From the NCBI GenBank assembly GCA_934096985.1, contig CAKONC010000003.1, forward strand, positions 1 through 64,000: 64,000 nt of DNA, written 5' to 3'. The position numbers and the translations under genes are program-made. Source of the stretch: an uncultured Bacilli bacterium. GTDB lineage: Bacteria; Bacillota_I; Bacilli_A; RF39; UBA660. The notes under the pieces were generated by a model. That model saw nothing but the letters and a program-made list of their open reading frames with translations. It ran no database searches and had not been told where the DNA came from. Of the stretch, positions 54,908 to 63,854 are shown in pieces. Numbering within the stretch: the stretch's first letter is position 1; every line of letters starts with the position of its first letter.

Positions 54908-56774
54908 AATCATCTAAAGCAGATGCCCCATTAATATAAAAGTTTATTGAATTAATGCTTCTTAATAAAGTACCTGCATTTACATCTTGATAAGCAATTA
55001 AATCAATGCCTACTTCTTCATTATAAAATTCACTATGATTATCTATATATGTAAATTTACAATTTATATCATTTTGATTGCAATAACTTCTTACATCATC
55101 TTTACTTTTTCCAATAAAATTTGGCAGCGTACTATTTGTAGCACCACTTCTTAAACCTTTTCCCGCTATATAAGGCTCATAAGTATCATTAATTGAATAG
55201 CTAAATGATTTTTCTATAATAGGTTCTTCTTTACCCAAATTTATATTCATTACTTTAATGATGTCCTGTAAACTTGAATCATAATATCCAAGTGCTGATG
55301 ATACTCTGCCTGATGAAATATAAACATTTAAATTGTAAACTTCTAAATAAGTTTTTTGGATATTGATAAACTCTTCATCTTTCAACATATTTCCGACCAT
55401 TTTTTTCAGGATTTTATATGATGATAGTATTTGATCAGTTGACATATTCGTAGAAATGTTATCACTTACTGCATTTAAAACTTTTTCAAATTGATTGTAG
55501 CTTCTTATAGTAAGCATTTTCTTTGCCATTGCCATAATTACATCTTGCTGATGTTTGTTTCTAGCCAAGTCACTTATTGCATACAAATGTCGACAGCGTG
55601 AATAAGCAAGCGCTTGTTCACCATTTAAGTTTTGAATGCCAGTATCTATATAAACTGTATGTGATCCCCATAATCTATCACTATTTTGTTCACACACTTT
55701 TCCTTTACAATCAACACCCTGATTATAATTAAAGTCTGGAGTTTCTACATTAACAGTAATTCCATCAAGGGCCTCTACTAAATCGACAACACCTTTAAAA
55801 TTTATTTTTACATAATAATCTATATCAATGCCAGTTAATTTTTCAATTGTATCAGTTACACATTTTGTTCCATATGCAGCCGAAGAATTAATTTTATTAT
55901 ATTGGTTATTCCTACATGCTATTGGAACATATGTATCTCTTGGAATTGAAAATAAAGTTGCACTATATGTTTGAGGATTAAATGTAGCTAAAATAAGGGT
56001 ATCCCCATTAAAGGCTGCATCATCATCAAGACCATCACCCTCAGAATCAACGCCTAAAATAAGCGCCGTAAATGGTTCATTTAAACTTTTATTGGTTATA
56101 AGTTTTTCATCATTTGATATCTTCTTTTTCTCAGATATTTCGTACACTTTTTTAGTTTCATTACCTATATTTGAAAAATCTTTTTCACTACTATATCTTA
56201 TGACATAACTACCACTTATTAAAACCGCATTAATTTTTTCATCATATAAATCATATAACATATCCAAATAATTATCATATTCTTTAATTTCATTGTTTAA
56301 ATTTTCTTTTTTTAGTAACTTATCCGCTAAGGTGTATCCTTCATAATCACTTTCATCATTAATTTTACCAATTACAGAATTACTATCAAATTTTCCATCA
56401 GTTAATGTAACTAAATATGTTTTGTAATTTACATTATTTTTTGAACTAAGTGAGCCAATTTTGCCGTAAATAAAATTGATAATAGTTGAACCAAAACAAA
56501 AAATTATAATTAAAATTATCGAAATTACTGAGGTAATTATTAAATGTAGATATTTTCTCAAAACTAATTTAAGTAAATTTATTATGATATATAAAACAAG
56601 ATATAGTGCAAGCAATACCAGCACAATGTATCTTATAACTGTTTCTATTCCAGTTAAAGAAATAATGCTTTTAGCAAAAAAGACAAAGCTTGCTATATAT
56701 GCAATAATTACTCCAAAATAAAGGACTCTTGCCCATAACTTGCTACGATGAAATTTTCTTTTTAATTGTTTCAT
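54906..56774 (-). CDS. LytR-CpsA-Psr (LCP) ligase with C-terminal PASTA-like domain
   Basis: A 622-residue membrane protein: four N-terminal TM segments (about 15-110), an intermediate domain, the LCP domain (TALILGVDSEGDGLDDDAAFNGDTLILATFNPQTYSATLFSIPRDTYV...NKINSSAAYG...AYSRCRH) and a C-terminal PASTA-like module (LPNFIGKSKDDVRSYCNQNDINCKFTYIDN...DVNAGTLL). LCP proteins transfer wall teichoic acid or capsule precursors to peptidoglycan. The PASTA domain would bind muropeptides or beta-lactam-like ligands. Its start overlaps the preceding gene by one base. Confidence 0.9.
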   Translation of the reverse strand: MKQLKRKFHRSKLWARVLYFGVIIAYIASFVFFAKSIISLTGIETVIRYIVLVLLALYLVLYIIINLLKLVLRKYLHLIITSVISIILIIIFCFGSTIINFIYGKIGSLSSKNNVNYKTYLVTLTDGKFDSNSVIGKINDESDYEGYTLADKLLKKENLNNEIKEYDNYLDMLYDLYDEKINAVLISGSYVIRYSSEKDFSNIGNETKKVYEISEKKKISNDEKLITNKSLNEPFTALILGVDSEGDGLDDDAAFNGDTLILATFNPQTYSATLFSIPRDTYVPIACRNNQYNKINSSAAYGTKCVTDTIEKLTGIDIDYYVKINFKGVVDLVEALDGITVNVETPDFNYNQGVDCKGKVCEQNSDRLWGSHTVYIDTGIQNLNGEQALAYSRCRHLYAISDLARNKHQQDVIMAMAKKMLTIRSYNQFEKVLNAVSDNISTNMSTDQILSSYKILKKMVGNMLKDEEFINIQKTYLEVYNLNVYISSGRVSSALGYYDSSLQDIIKVMNINLGKEEPIIEKSFSYSINDTYEPYIAGKGLRSGATNSTLPNFIGKSKDDVRSYCNQNDINCKFTYIDNHSEFYNEEVGIDLIAYQDVNAGTLLRSINSINFYINGASALDD

Positions 56775-57394
56775 TATTTTGCCTCCGGTGTAAATGATAC
56801 AACGTAAAGTTTATCGTCAATTTTAATTATTTCGACCTTGCCTTCATCATCATATCCCAAATCTTTTTTATATGTCCAATTTAAAGTAATAACATCAGAA
56901 TCATACTTTGTATTGTCATATGTAAATGTAGACTTTTCTTTACCAGATATCGAGATACTTTCAACTATTGGATATTCATTATTTTTTCTTACACTTTTTT
57001 CTTTTAAATATTTATATAATGTACTTTGAACTCTGTTTTTAAAATTTTCTTTATCATAAACATATTCTAAGGAACCAACATCATACATATTTTCTTTATT
57101 ATCAATTGTATATAAATCAATTATAAATAATTTACTTAATACTTCAGCATACTTATCATAATCTATTTGATCACTACTTAAAATAGTTTTTAAATCATTA
57201 AAATTTTCTTTCATTAAATTGGTGTTATTTCTATCAAGTGTATAATCAAATTTTTCTGTCTTATCAACACTTTTAGTTAAAAAGCCATTTCCATTATTAT
57301 TAAATAATAAAAAATATAAAACAACACAGACAATTATTAGAGCAATGATTATAAAAATTATTGCTTTTTTTACCCTCTTCTTCTTTTTACTCAT
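56774..57394 (-). CDS. Membrane-anchored protein of unknown function in the LtaS-LCP operon
   Basis: A 206-residue protein with a basic N-terminus, a TM (about 10-30) and an outer domain that looks NTF2/cystatin-like (LSKLFIIDLYTIDNKENMYDVGSLEYVYDKENFKNRVQSTLYKYL...LNWTYKKDLGYDDEGKVEIIKIDDKLYVVSF). Both ends overlap its neighbours by one base (TAATG), so the three genes are translated as a tightly coupled set. An accessory to polymer synthesis is a fair guess. Confidence 0.7.
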   Translation of the reverse strand: MSKKKKRVKKAIIFIIIALIIVCVVLYFLLFNNNGNGFLTKSVDKTEKFDYTLDRNNTNLMKENFNDLKTILSSDQIDYDKYAEVLSKLFIIDLYTIDNKENMYDVGSLEYVYDKENFKNRVQSTLYKYLKEKSVRKNNEYPIVESISISGKEKSTFTYDNTKYDSDVITLNWTYKKDLGYDDEGKVEIIKIDDKLYVVSFTPEAK

Positions 57395-59421
57395 TACTTA
57401 TTCTCCTTTTTATTTAATAGATCGTAAACAATAATTGAATTTGATACGTCCAAAACTTGTTCAACATAATCTTTATTTTTATTAACATAATTATCATCAA
57501 TAATTGTACCATCTTTTAAAACATAATACTCCCCGGTAGAATTATTATAATACATTGTATTTGTTAAATAATTACCATTAGGAAAAGCAATAACATTATT
57601 ATTTTTAATATTAAATATATCATGGCCTAATGCATATTCATTTTTTAAGCCGAACATATTTAAAATTGTTGGAGATACGTCAATCATACCCATATAATAA
57701 TCAATTTTTCCTTTAAATACATTTTTTAATTTCTGATTTTTAGTCCATATAATCAAAGGTGTTTTTTTATTTAATTCATGTTTAAACGAATCATAATTTA
57801 CATAATTTTCCTCATTTTCTGAATATAATTCTCCATTTGCGGGATTATGATTATACAAATAATTTAAATCTTTACGAGTAAGTTTTGCATCGTGGTCTCC
57901 GTAAAAAACAAATATGGTATTTTCAAAGGCAGATGATTCATTAATATAATTAATTAGATCTCCTAAAGCACTATCAGCATAATGAACACTCGTTAAATAA
58001 TTACCTACATCAGTACCTTCAAGATAATTAGAGGTTCCAGCAGTAGACTTACCTGTAGTTTCATCAATAGTAATATAATTTTCTGTAAAGTCAAGTTCTC
58101 CATATTTGTCAATAAATATAAATGGTGAATGATTAGAAAGAGTTATTATTGTTCCCATATAATTTTTATTACTAGTTTCAATATTTTCAAGAATTGGAAT
58201 TGCTTCTTTAAAGAAAAGTTTATCATTTATACCCAAATTTATGACATCTTCTGGAGTATAAGTAAAACTTTCTTCGAAATACATTCCAGTATAACCTAAT
58301 AAAGGATGAATTTTATTTCTGTTCCACATTGTTGAAGCATTTCCGTGCATACTAAATGTATAATAACCATTACTATTTAATATCTTCGGCAAAGTATTGT
58401 AGTTTCTATTATAATAACTTACAAAAACTGTACCTGAAGCTGCAGGCATTAAGCTTGTTAAAAGTGTAAACTCAGTATCTGAGGATGTACCAGTTGAAAC
58501 CTGAGGATAGAAATTAGAAAAAAACATTCCCTCTTTTGCAAGTTTATTTAAATTCGGGGTTACTTCATTATCATTAAATTTCAAATCCATAACGAAGTCT
58601 TGCATACTTTCCATATGAACAAATATAATATTATATCCATTTAAAATATTAGTATATTCATTATCTTCTTTATACTGATTGTTTTCTTCATTTGAATAAT
58701 AAGAATTAAATAATTTCAAGGCATCTTCGTATCCAAATAAACTATTAATCTTAGGCCTTAAAGTTTGAATTAAATCATTTCCTTGATACAAAATTATGCC
58801 AAACCTTTCCACAATATATACACGATTCCATTGCTTTGATAATCTCGAATAATCAGAACCTTTTGTAAATGCAAAGCTAAATGCTAAAAAAACTATGCTT
58901 GCAATAATTGTTGATGACACCATCTTTTTACTCTTTTCAACGCAATTAATATAATTATAATAGCTTGATTTTGCTAGTTTTCTATGAACTAACTCAAAAA
59001 TCAGTGGAAATATAATAAATATTAAATAATTCCATTTGAACTTTTCCCAAATTGAACCCGTTACTGTTTCAGTTTGTGACAAAGATGCTATTTCACCAAA
59101 AGATGCAAATGATGAATAGAAAAGGTAATATATAGAATTAACAAGTCCCATCAAGCAAAAAATACACATCCAGATAAAAAAATACTTATATTGTTTCTGG
59201 GGTTTAATAAAATAACCAAATGATCCAATAAGTAGTATAAGACCAATATCTGTTATAAACGGAAAAAGTGATTTACCAATTCCTATTGTATTACTTCGTG
59301 CAACAGTAGTACTTAATATTGACATTAGTACATACGATAAAAATAATCTATTAGAAATAATATATTCAATAAGTGATTTTTTGACTTTTTTATATATTTT
59401 TTTATTTACTTTTTTTTTCAT
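57394..59421 (-). CDS. LTA synthase/phosphoglycerol transferase-like membrane sulfatase
   Basis: A 675-residue protein with five N-terminal TM helices (about 20-195) and an outer alkaline phosphatase-superfamily domain. Metal and catalytic regions: MESMQDFVM, VSTGTSSDTEFTLLTSLMP, FSMHGNASTMWNRN, FYGDHDAKL. In LtaS the nucleophile is Thr in GKTSD; here the aligned residue is Ser in GTSSD. The family polymerises glycerol phosphate from phosphatidylglycerol onto a lipid anchor. First gene of the coupled three-gene unit. Confidence 0.93.
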   Translation of the reverse strand: MKKKVNKKIYKKVKKSLIEYIISNRLFLSYVLMSILSTTVARSNTIGIGKSLFPFITDIGLILLIGSFGYFIKPQKQYKYFFIWMCIFCLMGLVNSIYYLFYSSFASFGEIASLSQTETVTGSIWEKFKWNYLIFIIFPLIFELVHRKLAKSSYYNYINCVEKSKKMVSSTIIASIVFLAFSFAFTKGSDYSRLSKQWNRVYIVERFGIILYQGNDLIQTLRPKINSLFGYEDALKLFNSYYSNEENNQYKEDNEYTNILNGYNIIFVHMESMQDFVMDLKFNDNEVTPNLNKLAKEGMFFSNFYPQVSTGTSSDTEFTLLTSLMPAASGTVFVSYYNRNYNTLPKILNSNGYYTFSMHGNASTMWNRNKIHPLLGYTGMYFEESFTYTPEDVINLGINDKLFFKEAIPILENIETSNKNYMGTIITLSNHSPFIFIDKYGELDFTENYITIDETTGKSTAGTSNYLEGTDVGNYLTSVHYADSALGDLINYINESSAFENTIFVFYGDHDAKLTRKDLNYLYNHNPANGELYSENEENYVNYDSFKHELNKKTPLIIWTKNQKLKNVFKGKIDYYMGMIDVSPTILNMFGLKNEYALGHDIFNIKNNNVIAFPNGNYLTNTMYYNNSTGEYYVLKDGTIIDDNYVNKNKDYVEQVLDVSNSIIVYDLLNKKENK

Positions 59422-59478
59422 AAAATCCTTCTTATCAAATTTAATTATATCAACTTTTATTTTTTTTTACAATTAGTC

Positions 59479-59508
59479 TTGAAATATTTATATATAATAT
59501 GGTAAAAT
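59479..59508 (+). promoter_or_regulatory. Promoter of tRNA-Gly
   Basis: TTGAAA, 18 bp, TAAAAT, ending 19 bp before the tRNA. Confidence 0.65.
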
Positions 59509-59527
59509 ATTTACACGTACATGAAAT

Positions 59528-59602
59528 GCAGGTGTAGTACAGCGGTTAGTATGCGGCCTTGCCAAGGCTGAGACGGCGGTTCGATTCCGCTCACTTGCTC
59601 CA
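59528..59602 (+). tRNA. tRNA-Gly (anticodon GCC)
   Basis: 75 bases including an encoded CCA. The acceptor stem GCAGGTG pairs with CACTTGC (one G-U); the D arm follows; the anticodon arm is GGCCTTGCCAAGGCT with GCC; the T arm is GGCGGTTCGATTCCGCT, with a slightly shifted pairing. The T loop has TTCGATT. It marks the left border of the mobile region. Confidence 0.93.
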
Positions 59603-59646
59603 TTGACGAATCTGTTCGAACTATTTAGTTTGAACTTGATATATAG

Positions 59647-59671
59647 AATCAATCGAAAGATTGATTTTTTT
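59647..59671 (+). terminator. Terminator downstream of tRNA-Gly
   Basis: AATCAATC-GAAA-GATTGATT followed by seven T, with a GNRA-type tetraloop. Confidence 0.9.
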
Positions 59672-59712
59672 GTGTCTTACAAAGAAATCATCCTAAAGAA
59701 AGGATGGTGTTT

Positions 59713-59988
59713 ATGATTAATATTATCAAACAAGAAATACCTATTGATGAATCACTTAAAAAGAAATTAGAATTTATTTGTGATTTTTGTAATACTACTC
59801 CTACATTTATAAATGGAAGTATTAGAAAAATTGATAAATCTAATTTGGCTTATGTTGAACCTCACAAAGTAATTATCAATAATATAATGTTTCTTGTTTT
59901 TAATTATTCTAATGATGTTTATATCAAAAACTTTGGTAATAAAATTAAAATCAATGAATTAGAAGATTATTTAAAGCGTACCAACTAG
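59713..59988 (+). CDS. Small hypothetical protein at the left end of the mobile element
   Basis: A 91-residue protein (MINIIKQEIPIDESLKKKLEFICDFCNTTPTFINGSIRKIDKS...). The start is the ATG at 59713, about 9 bp after AAAGG; an earlier ATG abuts that site. A CDFC pair and the short length would fit an excisionase- or regulator-type gene, but no motif proves it. Precedes the recombinase. Confidence 0.6.
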   Translation: MINIIKQEIPIDESLKKKLEFICDFCNTTPTFINGSIRKIDKSNLAYVEPHKVIINNIMFLVFNYSNDVYIKNFGNKIKINELEDYLKRTN

Positions 59989-60049
59989 TAAATTTGTCGA
60001 AAATAGTTTATAATTAGATTAGAAAAACTTATATCTGATTTATTTATGG

Positions 60050-60095
60050 GCGAAGTAGTACAAATAAGCCTAGTTGTACTGCTTCGCTCTTTTTT
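60050..60095 (+). terminator. Strong hairpin with U tract in front of the recombinase gene
   Basis: 14-bp arms GCGAAGTAGTACAA/TTGTACTGCTTCGC (one G-U) around a 10-base loop, then TCTTTTTT. It sits 20 bp before the recombinase start. It ends the small upstream gene or attenuates the recombinase. Confidence 0.85.
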
Positions 60096-60115
60096 AGTAA
60101 AGGAGATGATGATAA

Positions 60116-62038
60116 TTGGATGATGTAAAAAAAGTTTGTGGTCTTTATATGAGAGTATCAACTGAAGATCAAGCACGAGAAGGTTTTAGTTTACCAGAGC
60201 AAAAAGAAAGATTAGAGGCATATTGTAAATTCAAAGGCTTTGTTATTAAAGACTATTATACTGATGCTGGTATAAGTGCTAAAACAGGCAATTATAGACC
60301 TGAATTCGAAAGACTTAAAGAAGATATTAAATCAAAGAAAATAAACACTATAATTGCTTTAAAACAAGATAGAATAACAAGAAGTATTTTTGACTGGGAA
60401 GAACTTATGAGATTTCTTGAAGAAAACGACGCTTATCTTGATTGTGTTAATGATGATATTAATACTACTAATGCTAATGGTAAAATGGTTTCAAGAATAT
60501 TAATGAGTGTATCACAACAAGAAATAGAAAGAACAAGTGAAAGAACTAAGGTTGGTTTAGCAGGTGCAATTAAACAAGGACACATACCACATCAAGCACC
60601 ACTTGGTTATAACCATGAAAATAAAAAATTAGTTATAGACCATTTAACAAAAGATGTTGTTATAAGAATATTTGACCTTTATCATAAAGGAATGTCATAT
60701 CAAAAGATAAGTACACTATTTAATAAAGAACAAGTATTAGGTAAAACAAATTGGAGAGATTCTTCTATTGTTGCAATTTTAGAAAATGAAATATACAAAG
60801 GCGATTTTGTTCATGGTAAAAGGACGAAACATCCTACTTATTATGAAAATGTTGTTGAACCTATTGTTAGTAAAGAAATGTGGGAAGAATGCCAAGTTCA
60901 AAAGAAAAAGAATTCTAAAAGTTATCAAAGAACTTTAACATATCTATTCTTACAGAAATTAAAGTGTCCTAAATGTAATAGAATTTTAGGCGGTAAAGCA
61001 ACTCAAAAGAAAAATGGCAATGTTTATTATTACTATTACTGCCATGATTGTAAGATAAACTTTAAGGAAAGTTTAGTTGAAGAATATTTTAATGATTTTG
61101 TAAATGAACTCGTAGAATACGATTCAGTAGTAAATCAGTTCTTCTTACCAATGATTAAGCAAAAATTTGATGAACCACAAGAAGAACTAAAGAAAGATAT
61201 TAATAAGCAAAAAGATAAACTTGAAAGGATTAAAAGAGCCTATATTAACGGTGTATTTAATTTAGAAGAATACAACGATGAAAGAAAGTTAGTTGAATCT
61301 GCTCTTGAAAAATTACAAAATGAACTTGATGAAGCAACCTCTTGTGAAACTCTTAATTTTACTCCACAAGATATTTTACTTAAAAGAGATATTGATTATA
61401 TAAATAAAGTTAAATTAGAAAAGGAATATAAAGAAAGAACTAAAACTTGGAAAGATTATACAAGAGAAGAAAAATCAGAACTCATTATGAAATATGTTGA
61501 TGATATTAAATTAGGTATTCTTAACAATTATATTTATGTTGAGAATATCAATTTTAGAGAGTCAATATGTAAGCCTTGCAATGAATTATTTGATGCTGGT
61601 TATATTGATGTTAAGACACCTGTTATTTTTGGTAATATTGTAGGTCAAATAAGATTTAGTAATTACTTACCTGAAAAAGAAGTCGGTAAACATATAATGA
61701 GATTAAGACAATATTATGATGTTGGTTTTGAAGAAGCAACTTATTATGTAGAAGATAGAATATTCTATTTTAATTTCATTCATGATGACAGAGCGATAGT
61801 CAGAGTATTCCCTATGGAAGATTATGCGAAAATAGATCCTGATATAAAAATGAAAGAATACAAATATGGAATTATTTATATTCGTGGTAAAGATGAGTTT
61901 CAAATGCAAGATATAAATACTGCTTTTGATTATATACCTGATGAAACTAATGATTGTGTTATTTATACGAAAGAACCTATTCCTATTGAAATTGGAGTAA
62001 AACCTGTAAAGAAAGAGTTGTTGTACGAAGAAGAATAA
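60116..62038 (+). CDS. Large serine recombinase (site-specific integrase)
   Basis: A 640-residue recombinase. Resolvase domain (residues 5-150) with the nucleophile Ser in YMRVSTEDQAREG, and ALKQDRITRS. The recombinase domain (about 165-270) has APLGYNHENKKL and SSIVAILENEIYKGDFVHG. The zinc ribbon (CPKCNRILGG...CHDCK) is followed by a coiled coil (NKQKDKLERIKRAYINGVFNLEEYNDERKLVESALEKLQNEL). A further C-terminal region of about 130 residues (ICKPCNELFDAGYID...) is longer than in common phage integrases. Start is a TTG, with AAAGGAG upstream; no in-frame ATG is close. It should integrate and excise the element. Confidence 0.95.
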   Translation: MDDVKKVCGLYMRVSTEDQAREGFSLPEQKERLEAYCKFKGFVIKDYYTDAGISAKTGNYRPEFERLKEDIKSKKINTIIALKQDRITRSIFDWEELMRFLEENDAYLDCVNDDINTTNANGKMVSRILMSVSQQEIERTSERTKVGLAGAIKQGHIPHQAPLGYNHENKKLVIDHLTKDVVIRIFDLYHKGMSYQKISTLFNKEQVLGKTNWRDSSIVAILENEIYKGDFVHGKRTKHPTYYENVVEPIVSKEMWEECQVQKKKNSKSYQRTLTYLFLQKLKCPKCNRILGGKATQKKNGNVYYYYYCHDCKINFKESLVEEYFNDFVNELVEYDSVVNQFFLPMIKQKFDEPQEELKKDINKQKDKLERIKRAYINGVFNLEEYNDERKLVESALEKLQNELDEATSCETLNFTPQDILLKRDIDYINKVKLEKEYKERTKTWKDYTREEKSELIMKYVDDIKLGILNNYIYVENINFRESICKPCNELFDAGYIDVKTPVIFGNIVGQIRFSNYLPEKEVGKHIMRLRQYYDVGFEEATYYVEDRIFYFNFIHDDRAIVRVFPMEDYAKIDPDIKMKEYKYGIIYIRGKDEFQMQDINTAFDYIPDETNDCVIYTKEPIPIEIGVKPVKKELLYEEE

Positions 62039-62271
62039 AATGCGTGGCACGTTTTGTTGCGTAGCAATGAAAGTGGCGATAGCATTTTATAAGACTTATG
62101 TAATTTTGTTTTATTACGAAGTTTTAAAACATTATGGAATAAGTCATAAAAGGGTTCTAGGGAATCCCTAGCCCACGAGGTTATTTTGTTAGTATGACAA
62201 AATACCTAGGGGGTTAAATATTTTGTCAAAGCCAAAATATATCTCTAAAAAAACAAAGGAGTTGATTATTT
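62039..62271 (+). other. Structured intergenic region, candidate oriT
   Basis: A gene-free 233 bp dense in inverted repeats: TTGC-GTA-GCAA, GACTTAT (62093-62099) with ATAAGTC (62140-62146), GTAAT...ATTAC, GTTTTAAAAC, CTAGGG-AAT-CCCTAG (62157-62171), ATTTTGT-N7-ACAAAAT (62183-62203), and ATATTTTG-N7-CAAAATAT (62218-62240). CGTGG near 62043 can pair with CCACG near 62174, closing the first part. A position just upstream of a MobV-type relaxase fits an origin of transfer; a structured RNA is an alternative. Confidence 0.5.
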
Positions 62272-62472
62272 ATGAAGAAAAAATTTTATAACTTAAAATA
62301 TGGAAAGTGTAAATTATTAGATGAGAAAAAAGACTTATATTTAGTGTATGCCGAAAACTGTGAACTACATTATATTGTTTGTACCTATATTGATAATATG
62401 GGAACTATGATGGGTCAAGAATTTTTTGAAACACTAAATCAAGCCACATTATATTTTAATAAAGGAGCGTGA
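62272..62472 (+). CDS. Small hypothetical protein upstream of the relaxase
   Basis: A 66-residue protein (MKKKFYNLKYGKCKLLDEKKDLYLVYAENCELHYIVCTYIDNMGTMMGQEFFETLNQATLYFNKGA). AAAGGAG precedes the ATG. Its stop overlaps the relaxase start as GTGA, so translation is likely coupled. Small beta-rich proteins are common next to Mob genes; role unknown. Confidence 0.7.
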   Translation: MKKKFYNLKYGKCKLLDEKKDLYLVYAENCELHYIVCTYIDNMGTMMGQEFFETLNQATLYFNKGA

Positions 62473-63854
62473 TTATTATAGAACTAGCATATTCTTTTCA
62501 TTTAGGTAGTGATAAAAATAAAAGAAACACATCAAGAAGTAGTGCTAAATCCAATAGAAGTGGTTCTACTTCTCTATCAAATAACGCCATACAAAATTCA
62601 GCGGGTTTAACGAAAGTAGATAAACATAATTATAGAAAGTATGATAACAATCAAAATGACATTGAAATTATCAAAGGTAGTTCTTCATTGGTTGATGATG
62701 TCAAAAAATTATATAAAGAAGAATTTGATGAATCGAAAGAAGAATATAACCTAAAGCAAGTAAGAGACGATAGAAAAATCAAAGATTATTTCACTCATAT
62801 AAGTAATAATGAGAAAAATGATTTAGCCTGTGAAATAATAATTGAACTTGGAGATAAAAAGTATTGGGATACAAAAGATGATAAGTTTAAAAGAAAAATG
62901 ACAAATGTTTATAAAAAGCAAATTGAAGATTTAGAAATTATATTACCTACTTTTAAAATAGCAAGTGCTATTATTCATTATGATGAAACAAGTCCACACT
63001 TGCACATCGTAGGAGTTCCTATAAAATTTAATAATAAAAATGGTATGAAAAAACAAGTTGGTAAATCAGATGTATTTACAAAAGAAAGTTTAAGAAAATT
63101 ACAAGATAAAATGCGTACCTTATGTATTGAATCTTTTAATAAAGAATATAATTTAACTAACACTTTAAAAGGTAAGAAAAAAGGCAGAAATCATGATTAT
63201 CATATTACTGAAATGGACAATTATTTAGAAATGAAAGAACAACTTGAAAAAAATCAAAAAAGCTTAAATAAAGCCAAACAACAATCTGACCTATTAGATA
63301 ATGATACAAAAGAAGCAAAAGATATCGTTAATAATTTAAAATTAGCATTCGGTAGAAAAGATAAATATGTTATAACGCAAGAATATAAAGATAAAATCAA
63401 TAGTTTTATCAGCCAAGTAGAAAATACAAATAAAGAATATAAGAATATTCAAAAATTATCAACAACTCTTACCAATGTTGACTCTAATATTAAAGAAAAC
63501 AATAAGAAAATAAAAATACTTACTGAAAATAATGAGGCATTGGAATTACGAGTTAAAAGTCTAACTGAAAAAAACAAGTTAAAAGATAATGAAATTGACG
63601 AATTAAAAGAAGAAAATAATTCTTTATTTGCAGAACTTAACTATTTTAAAAATAAGTTTATAAGACTAATTCAATTTATAAAAAATAGATTATTTAATAG
63701 AAAAAATAGAGATAAATATCGTGATTTTTCAAGAGATTTATACGAACATGGTGTTATTGAAGATGACACGATTAAAGAATTAAATGATACTTATAAATTC
63801 AGTAAAGAACATGATTTAGGCAAAGAAAAAGATGATTATGATATAGAAATCTAA
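62469..63854 (+). CDS. MobV/Pre-type relaxase (plasmid mobilization protein)
   Basis: A 461-residue relaxase. N-terminal YSFHLGSDKNKRNTSRSS; the MobV metal motif HYDETSPHLHIVGVP (HxDExxPHxH); the NHDYHITEMDNYLEMKEQL stretch, and a long C-terminal coiled coil (VENTNKEYKNIQKLSTTLTNVD... ELKEENNSLFAELNYFKNKF). It would nick oriT and lead transfer with a helper conjugation system. No ATG is available near the start: GTG at 62469 overlaps the previous stop and sits one base from AAAGGAG, so reinitiation or a rare ATT/ATA start is implied. Confidence 0.9.
   Translation: MIIIELAYSFHLGSDKNKRNTSRSSAKSNRSGSTSLSNNAIQNSAGLTKVDKHNYRKYDNNQNDIEIIKGSSSLVDDVKKLYKEEFDESKEEYNLKQVRDDRKIKDYFTHISNNEKNDLACEIIIELGDKKYWDTKDDKFKRKMTNVYKKQIEDLEIILPTFKIASAIIHYDETSPHLHIVGVPIKFNNKNGMKKQVGKSDVFTKESLRKLQDKMRTLCIESFNKEYNLTNTLKGKKKGRNHDYHITEMDNYLEMKEQLEKNQKSLNKAKQQSDLLDNDTKEAKDIVNNLKLAFGRKDKYVITQEYKDKINSFISQVENTNKEYKNIQKLSTTLTNVDSNIKENNKKIKILTENNEALELRVKSLTEKNKLKDNEIDELKEENNSLFAELNYFKNKFIRLIQFIKNRLFNRKNRDKYRDFSRDLYEHGVIEDDTIKELNDTYKFSKEHDLGKEKDDYDIEI

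Noticed and set aside
59528..59602. tRNA-Gly as attachment site of the element
   Set aside because: No repeat of the tRNA 3' end is seen within the window, and large serine recombinases seldom use tRNA genes.
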